Positions 30,865 to 36,293 of a stretch of 36,293 nucleotides of DNA are shown in pieces; positions within the stretch are counted from its first letter, which is position 1; every line of letters begins with the position of its first letter. The notes beneath the pieces are model-generated. The model made no database searches. It had not been told where the DNA came from and was given only the letters and a program-made list of their open reading frames with translations. Both the position numbers and the translations under genes were made by a program. Source of the DNA: Planctomycetota bacterium. GTDB lineage: Bacteria > Planctomycetota > UBA1135 > GCA-002686595. The DNA lies in contig VGZE01000021.1 in assembly GCA_016872755.1 (NCBI GenBank), positions 1 through 36,293 of the forward strand, read 5' to 3'.

Positions 30865-31637
30865 AGCGGGCCCGAGATCCCGCCGTCCTTGCGGACGCGC
30901 CAGAAGTGGATCGCCATCAGCGTGGCCGCGATCAGCGGGAAGCCGACGCAGTGCAGCACGTAGAAGCGCAGCAGCGCTCCCTCGCCGACGAAGCGCCCGG
31001 CCAGCAGGCCGAAGCGCACGTCGTCGCCGGCGTGGACGAAGTCCAGACCGCCGAAGCTGATCAGCGCGGCACCCGGCCCCTCGTGCCCGAGGAACGGCGT
31101 CGCGCGCGCCATGTTCGTGCCGACCGTGATGGCCCAGACGGCGAGCTGGTCCCACGGCAACAGGTAGCCGGTGAAGGACAACAGCAGCGTGATCACGAGC
31201 AGGATCACGCCGACGTTCCAGTTGAACTCGCGCGGCGGCTTGTACGATCCGGTCAGGAACACGCGGTACATGTGCAGCCAGACCGTGATGACCATCAAGT
31301 GCGCCGCCCAGCGGTGCAGCTCGCGCATGATCCCGATCGGCACGTGCTCGCGCAGCGCCATGATGTCCTGGAACGCCAGCTCGGCCGTCGGCCGGTAATA
31401 GAACATCAACAACAGGCCGGTGATCGTCTCGATCAGGAACAGGAAGAACGTCAGTCCTCCCATGCACCAGGTGTACGAGAGCTGGATCCCGCTGCGGCGC
31501 ACCTTGACCGGGTGCAGGTGCAGGAACACGTTCGACAGCACGGCCAGCGTGCGGTTGCGCGGCGTGTCGGGATAGCCGTGCCGGAAGACCGACTTCCACA
31601 GCTGGGTCTTCGTGGTCGCTTCGAGCAGCTTCTTCAT
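30861..31637 (-). CDS. petB: Cytochrome b6-type subunit with heme ci cysteine
   Basis: This encodes 258 residues with four membrane helices. Heme b ligands are H108 and H122 (HRWAAHLM...LHMYR) and H229 and H244 (VLHCVGFP...AIHFW). The 14- and 15-residue offsets are those of plant and cyanobacterial b6. C58 in WCMGGLT aligns with Cys35 of chloroplast b6, which binds heme ci covalently. FYYRPT, LTGSYKPPRE, LPWDQ and the C-terminal GISGPL are b6 hallmarks. An N-terminal extension of about 30 residues is extra. It forms the transmembrane electron path and the quinone sites of the complex. The gene lies between Rieske and subunit IV genes. Its stop codon lies inside the 184-bp palindrome. Confidence 0.93.
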   Translation of the reverse strand: MKKLLEATTKTQLWKSVFRHGYPDTPRNRTLAVLSNVFLHLHPVKVRRSGIQLSYTWCMGGLTFFLFLIETITGLLLMFYYRPTAELAFQDIMALREHVPIGIMRELHRWAAHLMVITVWLHMYRVFLTGSYKPPREFNWNVGVILLVITLLLSFTGYLLPWDQLAVWAITVGTNMARATPFLGHEGPGAALISFGGLDFVHAGDDVRFGLLAGRFVGEGALLRFYVLHCVGFPLIAATLMAIHFWRVRKDGGISGPL

Positions 31638-31713
31638 CGAGCGCGTGAGGAGCGGGGTGGGCGCGGGGCGGGCGCGAGGGGGAACGGGGGGCGCGGGGCG
31701 AACGGACGCGAAC

Positions 31714-32319
31714 TCAGGCGACGTAGGGCAGGTACGAGCCGTCGAGCAGCCACTGCCCCTTCTCTTCCTGATACTTCGTGTTCTTGTCGATCAGGATCTG
31801 GCCGTCCTCGGCCAGCACGATCTTGTAGCGCTCGAGCGGGCGCGGCGCGGGCCCCTCGACGTTGATGCCGGTCTTGACGAAGCCGGAACCGTGGCACGGG
31901 CACTTGAACTTCTCCTCGGCGGGCAGCCAGTTCGGCGTGCAACCGAGGTGCGTGCAGACGGTCGACAGCGCGAAGAAGCCGCCCGCATCGCGCACGACCC
32001 ACACGCCGTAGGAGGCCTTGAAGCGCTCGTCGACGGAATCGACCGCGAACTCGTCGGGGAGTCCGATCTTGAACTCCTGCGGCGGCTCGTACAGCACGTT
32101 GGGGAACAAGAAGCGGCCCATCGCGCCGAGCAGCCCGACGGACCCGAGCGTGAACGCGCCCCAGGCCACCGAGAGCACCGACAGAAAGCCGCGCCGCGAC
32201 ACCTCGCCGCGCAGCGGCGCGCGCACCGACTCGGGTGGGCTGGGCTCCGCCCGCGCGGACGCGGCGGCCGACTCGGCCGGGCTGGGCCGGCCTGATGCTG
32301 GATCCTTGATCTCGGTCAC
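31714..32319 (-). CDS. petC: Rieske [2Fe-2S] protein of the b6f-type complex
   Basis: This encodes 201 residues, starting with GTG at 32319 preceded by GGAG at 6 nt. A Pro/Ala-rich N-terminus leads to a twin-arginine-like motif SRRGFLS (41-47) and one membrane helix (about 48-70). The cluster motifs are CTHLGC (C122, H124, C127) and CPCHGSGF (C140, C142, H143), with the disulfide cysteines C127 and C142 present. It takes electrons from quinol at the Qo site and passes them to the c-type subunit. It is followed 76 bp later by the b6 gene in the same direction. The annotation is clear. Confidence 0.93.
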   Translation of the reverse strand: MTEIKDPASGRPSPAESAAASARAEPSPPESVRAPLRGEVSRRGFLSVLSVAWGAFTLGSVGLLGAMGRFLFPNVLYEPPQEFKIGLPDEFAVDSVDERFKASYGVWVVRDAGGFFALSTVCTHLGCTPNWLPAEEKFKCPCHGSGFVKTGINVEGPAPRPLERYKIVLAEDGQILIDKNTKYQEEKGQWLLDGSYLPYVA

Positions 32320-32372
32320 GATCGACTCCGGGGGACGGTCGCCCTCGCGCGGAGGGCGGCAAGCAGATCAGC

Positions 32373-32388
32373 CGGCGCGGACGCGCCG
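32373..32388. repeat. Short GC-rich hairpin upstream of the Rieske gene
   Basis: CGGCGCG and CGCGCCG form a 7-bp palindrome with a 2-nt centre, 54 bp before the Rieske start and about 100 bp beyond the HEAT-protein stop. It may be a 3'-end structure for the upstream gene or a leader stem. In such GC-rich DNA, chance is a fair alternative. Confidence 0.25.
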
Positions 32389-32488
32389 CGGGCCGAGCCG
32401 CTCGAAGCGCCGCAAATGCTAGGGAAAAGGGAGCGGTGAATCGAGGGGGCCGCTGCCGCCGTCGCGCGTTCCTCCGCGCAACCAGCCG

Positions 32489-33481
32489 TCATGACCCCTC
32501 CGCCTGGGCCAGCGCGCGCAGCGCGGCCTCGCGCAACTCGATGTCGGATTCCTCGCGCGCCAGCTGCTCGACCAAGCTGCGATACTCGGGCTTGCCCAGC
32601 CGCAGCAACGCCTCCAGCGCCTTGCGCCGAGACATCGACACATCGGCAGCTCGCGCGAACTTCTGCGGTTGCGCCTGGTGTGCCAACGCGTAGGCCTGCG
32701 GGTCGAGCATCTCCCTGAGCACGCCCTCGCCGCTGGCATCGGCCAGGTGCGACAGCGAGATCGCAGCCTGCCCGCGCAAGTCGAGCTCACTGGAGCCCAG
32801 CAGGCCGCGCAGAGCGCCGCGCGAACCGTCGGCCGGGTAGCGCTGCAGCGACATCGCCGCCGCCCGCACCAGACCGGGGTCGGGGTGATCGAGGAAGCGG
32901 ATCAGCAGCGCATTGGCCGTCTCGCGCTGTGCCGGCTCGAAGCGCTCGGCCCAGGCGCCGAAGCTGCTCAGCAGGTTGAAGCGGACAAAGCCCTCCGGAT
33001 CGGCCGAATCCGGCGCCTCGGCCAGCGCAAACAGGCGCTCGACGCTGCCCGCCTCGCCCAGCTCGAGCAGCACGCGCGCGTACAGGAAGGCCTGTTCGTA
33101 CTGGTCCGCGTCGGCCTGATTGCACGCGTCGTAGGCCCCGACCAGGCGGTGCGCGAAGGACGGGCCGATGTCGTGCGGAACGGGCTCGCCGCGGTCCAGC
33201 GCGGCCTGGCGCTCGACGATCTGCTGGACCAAGCTGAATGAGGCCTGCCGGCGCTCGTTCTTGCCGCCGGAGATCATCCGCGAGAGGTTGTCCTCGGCGC
33301 TGGATTCCCGGCCGGTGACCGCGCCGAAGAGCACGAAGACGACGACCAGGACGATGCCGATCAGCGCCGGAACGACCAACAGGGGCACCCAGAGATTGCG
33401 GTAGGGGCTCTCGGGGAGGGCCTCGGCGCCGGGGTCGGGGGCGGGGGGCTCAGGGGGGGCGACTGTCGGGTCAGCGCTCAT
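32489..33481 (-). CDS. Membrane-anchored HEAT-repeat protein
   Basis: This encodes 330 residues from ATG 33481; longer in-frame starts run into a palindromic element and are rejected. Residues 1-27 are Pro/acidic-rich, one membrane helix spans about 32-54, and the remainder is helical. The C-terminal half (about 190-330) shows HEAT-like units: LIRFLDHPDPGLVRAAAMSL, GSSELDLRGQAAISLSHL, then MSRRKALEALLRLGK, and SDIELREAALRALAQAE. Residues 75-185 may be TPR-like. Such scaffolds usually bind proteins; here a role in assembling or regulating the bc complex is inferred only from being upstream of the Rieske gene (169-bp gap, same strand). It could also be unrelated. Confidence 0.75.
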   Translation of the reverse strand: MSADPTVAPPEPPAPDPGAEALPESPYRNLWVPLLVVPALIGIVLVVVFVLFGAVTGRESSAEDNLSRMISGGKNERRQASFSLVQQIVERQAALDRGEPVPHDIGPSFAHRLVGAYDACNQADADQYEQAFLYARVLLELGEAGSVERLFALAEAPDSADPEGFVRFNLLSSFGAWAERFEPAQRETANALLIRFLDHPDPGLVRAAAMSLQRYPADGSRGALRGLLGSSELDLRGQAAISLSHLADASGEGVLREMLDPQAYALAHQAQPQKFARAADVSMSRRKALEALLRLGKPEYRSLVEQLAREESDIELREAALRALAQAEGS

Positions 33482-33529
33482 CGGGCCGTCAATGGCGCAA
33501 TGTAGCCGCCCGGCGGGGGCGGGTCCAAC

Positions 33530-33641
33530 GGACCTTGGTCCAGTTGGCTGCGCGCTGTCCAGGAATCCACCGCGAATGGGGGTCCGAGCGGTGTGCGGAC
33601 CACCGCCGGCGGTGGACGCGCAGCCAGCTAGACCAAGGTCC
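33530..33641. repeat. 112-bp palindromic element, copy B
   Basis: The 25-bp ends 33530-33554 and 33617-33641 are complementary at 23 of 25 positions. Internal stems are TCCACCGC/GCGGTGGA (33566-33573 with 33609-33616) and GGTCCG/CGGACC (33581-33586 with 33596-33601). Length and termini match copy A at 19904-20015, while the middles differ. It starts 3 bp beyond the TGA stop of the phosphofructokinase gene, so it would be in that transcript's 3' end. Confidence 0.7.
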
Positions 33642-33644
33642 CTC

Positions 33645-34829
33645 TCAGGGCAGCACCACCGGCCGCGGCAGCCCCCCCACCAGCGGTCGCGCATACGCGA
33701 GGAATTCCTCGCTCACATCCGCTCCACGCCCCAGGTACCGCTCCGGCAGCGACTGCGTCACATGCGCGACCCGCTCCAACTCGACCCACCCATACTCGAC
33801 CCGATAGGTCTTGCCGGGGATCCGACGGATCACGACCGACCCGCTGCGCGGCCCGCCCTCGCGCGCGAAGCGCACGGCCGCCCGCCCGACCGCGCGGGCC
33901 TCGCGCGCGTCGGTGCTCGACACGCAGCCGTAGAAGCTGCGTTGCAAGTAGCCGAAGGTATCGGCGCGCACGCGCAGCTTGTCCCCCAAGCGTCGTTTCA
34001 GCTCGGCCGCCAGGAAATCCCCCAGCGCCCCCGAGCCGGACAGCACCGCGTTGCCGTGCGCGTCGACCTCCTTGGTCACGGCCACCGTCTTGCCGTCCGC
34101 GCCGCGCACGCCTTCGGAGACGGCGACCACGCATCGTCCGAGGCGCTGGCGCACCGCCTCGACGTCACGCGCGAAGGCCTCGAGGTCGAAGCTGCGCTCG
34201 GGCACGTACACGAGGTGCGGTCCGTCGTCGGCGCGCACGCGCGCCAGCGCGCTGGCCGCCGTGAGCCAGCCCGCGTTGCGCCCCATGATCACGTCGAGCT
34301 TGATGCCGGGCAGCGCGCGCGAGTCCAGATCGTCCCCCATCAGCGCCAGCGCGACGAAACGCGCGGCCGAGCCGAAGCCCGGGCAGTGATCGGTCTCGCA
34401 CAGATCGTTGTCGATCGTCTTCGGCACGTGGAAGAGCTGCATCTCCCAGGTCGAGCGCTCGGCGACCTTCTCGAGCAGTTGAGCCGTCTCGGCCGAGTCG
34501 TTGCCGCCGATGTAGTACAGCCAGCGCACGTCGCGCTTGCGGCAGAACTCGACGATGCGCACGCATTCCTCCTCGGTCGGCTTCTTGCGCACCGAGCCGA
34601 GCGCGGCGCCCGGCTGTTTCGCGATCGCGGCGAGCGCGACGGCGGGCTGCTTGTCCAGGCGCACGAACTTGTCCTCGAGCATGCCGCGCACGCCGTGGCG
34701 CGCGCCGAGCACCTGCCGCACGCGCGGGTCGCGCCGCGCCTGTTCGATCACGCCGAGGAGCGACTGGTTGATCACCGCCGTCGGCCCGCCCGATTGGCCG
34801 ATCAGCACATTGCCTTTGAGCTTGCCCAT
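33645..34829 (-). CDS. pfp: 6-phosphofructokinase, PPi-dependent type
   Basis: This encodes 394 residues. It starts at ATG 34829, preceded by AGGAG at about 7 nt, one of the few good ribosome sites here. Motifs are GQSGGPTAVINQ (11-22), GGNDS (108-112), PKTIDND (136-142), MGRNAGW (182-188) and FGYLQRS near 300. ATP enzymes have GGDGS; an Asp in place of the second-last Gly (D111) and the PKTIDND lysine mark PPi users. It would reversibly phosphorylate fructose 6-phosphate using pyrophosphate in the cytoplasm, serving glycolysis and gluconeogenesis. It is divergent from the DUF1080 gene with only 21 bp between starts, so promoters must overlap or lie within the coding regions. Phosphate donor is inferred from motifs. 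Confidence 0.9.
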   Translation of the reverse strand: MGKLKGNVLIGQSGGPTAVINQSLLGVIEQARRDPRVRQVLGARHGVRGMLEDKFVRLDKQPAVALAAIAKQPGAALGSVRKKPTEEECVRIVEFCRKRDVRWLYYIGGNDSAETAQLLEKVAERSTWEMQLFHVPKTIDNDLCETDHCPGFGSAARFVALALMGDDLDSRALPGIKLDVIMGRNAGWLTAASALARVRADDGPHLVYVPERSFDLEAFARDVEAVRQRLGRCVVAVSEGVRGADGKTVAVTKEVDAHGNAVLSGSGALGDFLAAELKRRLGDKLRVRADTFGYLQRSFYGCVSSTDAREARAVGRAAVRFAREGGPRSGSVVIRRIPGKTYRVEYGWVELERVAHVTQSLPERYLGRGADVSEEFLAYARPLVGGLPRPVVLP

Positions 34830-34850
34830 GCGGAGACTCCTGGGTGCAGC

Positions 34851-35906
34851 ATGCGCTCGCTCTTCCATAGGCTCAAGTCCAACGCGCGCCGGCTGAGTGC
34901 CGGGGTCGCGCTGTGCGCGTGTTTCGAGCAGGCGGCCGCTCAGCAAGCGGATTCCCGGCCGGCGCCGCCGTTCGACGGGCTCACGCTCTCCGGCTGGCGC
35001 GCGCTCGGCGACGCCGTTTGGACGGTCGAGGACGGCGCGATCCGGGGGCGGGTGGGCGGCGGCGCGCAGAGCTTCCTGGTCAGCGAACGCACGTGGGCGG
35101 ACTTCGAACTCGAACTCGAACTCTGCAACGACGCGCCCGGCAACTCGGGCGTGCAGATCCGCAGCCATGTGAACGAGCAGGGCCGCCTGTACGGCTACCA
35201 GATCGAGATCGATCCGAGCGCGCGCGCCTGGTCGGGCGGGCTGTACGACGAGGGCCGCCGCGGTTGGCTGGACGATCTCGCCGACGACGAAAAAGCGCGC
35301 GCGGCGTTCCGCGGCGGCGAATGGAATCGCTACCGGATCGTCTGCGACGGCCCGTGGATCCGCGCGTGGGTCAACGGCGTGGCGACTGCCGATCGGCTCG
35401 ACCCGCTCGACCTCGACGGGCACTTCGCGCTGCAGGTGCACTCGGGCCGCGATACGAACATGCGCTGGCGCGGACTCGCGCTGGTGGAACGCGGTGCGCA
35501 TCGCTGGGTCGACGTCGCACCGGAGGGGAACGTCGAGCTGGTAGCGGGACGCGGCGCGCTGCGGATCGAGCTCGCGGCCGACGCGCGCGGTGCGCTGGCG
35601 CTGGTCGAAGTCACGCCGAACCCCGCTCCGCGCGCACCGGTGCACTGCGGCGCCGGGCTCGTGCGCACGAGCGACGGCTGGCGCGTCGACGCCGACGCCG
35701 CCGAATTGCGCGGCGCAGCCGATGCACCTCGGCGCGAGCTGTGCTGGATCGCGTGGGACGGACGCCACGCGCTCTTCGTCGACGGCAGGCAGGTCGTCGA
35801 CTGGCGTGCGGAGCAGGGGTGGTCGGTGCCCGCGCGCTTCACCTGGAGCGGCGCGACGCCGGCGCGGCTCCGCCGCCTCGAGCGCGAACCGCCTAGAGAT
35901 CGCTAG
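34851..35906 (+). CDS. DUF1080 (3-keto-disaccharide hydrolase-like) secreted protein
   Basis: This encodes 351 residues from ATG 34851, giving a signal peptide ending AAA-QQ (about 31). The long open frame upstream is antisense to phosphofructokinase and rejected. The domain at about 40-215 is the DUF1080/3-keto-disaccharide hydrolase jelly-roll: FDGLTLSGWRA, VEDGAIRG, FELELELC, NSGVQIRS, YGYQIEID, EWNRYRIVC, WVNGV and FALQVHSG. A second beta-rich region (about 225-351) is probably another lectin-like module. DUF1080 enzymes cleave 3-keto-glycosides made by a partner dehydrogenase. The next gene, convergent with a 14-bp overlap, is a cytochrome c of the kind linked to dehydrogenases in this phylum, but no dehydrogenase is in view. 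Confidence 0.85.
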   Translation: MRSLFHRLKSNARRLSAGVALCACFEQAAAQQADSRPAPPFDGLTLSGWRALGDAVWTVEDGAIRGRVGGGAQSFLVSERTWADFELELELCNDAPGNSGVQIRSHVNEQGRLYGYQIEIDPSARAWSGGLYDEGRRGWLDDLADDEKARAAFRGGEWNRYRIVCDGPWIRAWVNGVATADRLDPLDLDGHFALQVHSGRDTNMRWRGLALVERGAHRWVDVAPEGNVELVAGRGALRIELAADARGALALVEVTPNPAPRAPVHCGAGLVRTSDGWRVDADAAELRGAADAPRRELCWIAWDGRHALFVDGRQVVDWRAEQGWSVPARFTWSGATPARLRRLEREPPRDR

Positions 35907-36293
35907 CCGTCCACGGGCGGCCGCGCTGCGCGGCGCGCGCGCGACCGCGTTCGACCTCGTCGCGCGTCGGCGGCTCGGCGCGATGCCCCCACTCGCGACG
36001 CAGGTAGACGAGCAGCGCGTGGAGTTCCTCGTCGCTCGCCTTCCACGCCGGCATCTCGCCGTTCCACGTCTCGTTGCCGATCTGCACGGGTCCATGCATG
36101 CCGGCCGCGATCAGCGCGGCGAGCCGCTCGCTCGGCCCGAGCACGTAGGGCGAATCGAGCAGCGGCGGCGCCTTGCCCGGCGCGCCCAGACCGCTCGGCT
36201 GGTGGCAGGCCGCGCAGATCGCCGCGTAGTGGCCGGCGCCCGCGGCGTACAGCTCGCGTTCGCGCGCGTCGAGCGCGCGCATCGGCGCGTCGG
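35893..36293 (-). CDS. Class I cytochrome c domain protein, partial at window edge
   Basis: At least 129 residues are seen, and the frame stays open to the right edge, so the N-terminus is missing or the domain is part of a larger protein. The heme site is CAACH, preceded by YAAGAGHYAAICAACH, and the distal ligand lies in WNGEMPAW. Segments PLLDSPYVLGPSERLAALI and GMHGPVQIGNETW are typical of the cytochrome tail of PVC-type heme-binding or sugar dehydrogenase proteins in planctomycetes and verrucomicrobia. The C-terminus after about residue 100 is basic. It overlaps the 3' end of the DUF1080 gene by 14 bp in convergent orientation. It likely accepts electrons from a periplasmic dehydrogenase. 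Confidence 0.8.
   Translation of the reverse strand, partial: DAPMRALDARERELYAAGAGHYAAICAACHQPSGLGAPGKAPPLLDSPYVLGPSERLAALIAAGMHGPVQIGNETWNGEMPAWKASDEELHALLVYLRREWGHRAEPPTRDEVERGRARAAQRGRPWTASDL

Noticed and set aside
33492-34850. Upstream extension of the DUF1080 frame, about 450 codons
   Set aside because: It is antisense to phosphofructokinase and crosses a palindromic element. The signal peptide begins at the ATG at 34851.

Overview
The window is very GC-rich, and nearly every gene start lacks an obvious Shine-Dalgarno sequence. Large secreted repeat proteins, a DUF1080 protein, a PVC-type cytochrome c, a PPi-type phosphofructokinase and a b6f-type complex with an octaheme subunit together suggest a planctomycete or close PVC relative. 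That placement is inferred from gene content; there is no rRNA or other marker here to prove it. No tRNA, rRNA, CRISPR array or insertion sequence was seen.

Layout. 1-274: palindromes, no convincing gene. 275-3812: divergent pair, a sulfatase-fold lipoprotein/exported protein (-) and a GT-C glycosyltransferase-like membrane protein (+). 3859-5427: secreted matrixin-type metalloprotease. 5424-6113: PolB-type 3'-5' exonuclease, convergent with a 4-bp overlap. 6114-6839: a gene-poor stretch with a hairpin-embedded, near-perfect Shine-Dalgarno sequence before a 12-codon ORF, then a 4.4-copy 80-bp tandem array. 6840-9658: a second metalloprotease translationally coupled to a small exported protein. 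9928-13491: two paralogous secreted proteins with six DxNxDG calcium-type loops each. 13629-19228: two coupled, paralogous M28 zinc peptidases. 19577-19861: a small unknown protein. 20138-24734: two paralogous secreted proteins with seven propeller-like repeats. 24900-33481 (-): a respiratory gene group comprising a HEAT-repeat membrane protein, Rieske protein, cytochrome b6, extended subunit IV, octaheme cytochrome c and a cupredoxin. 33645-34829: PPi-type phosphofructokinase. 34851-35906: DUF1080 protein. 35893-36293: cytochrome c, cut by the window edge.

How it fits together. The left two-thirds looks like an island of exported, multidomain proteins (peptidases, propellers, TIG domains). 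Seven of them end in what I read as one shared C-terminal beta domain of about 105-125 residues, a candidate sorting or anchoring module. The right third is energy metabolism: the b-type core has the b6f histidine spacing and the cysteine for a covalent heme ci, and the usual cytochrome c1/f is replaced by a large membrane-anchored octaheme protein with a long coiled coil, followed by a copper protein likely to accept its electrons. Several 3' ends carry long palindromes; two are 112-bp elements with related termini, and one 184-bp palindrome contains the stop codon of the cytochrome b6 gene.
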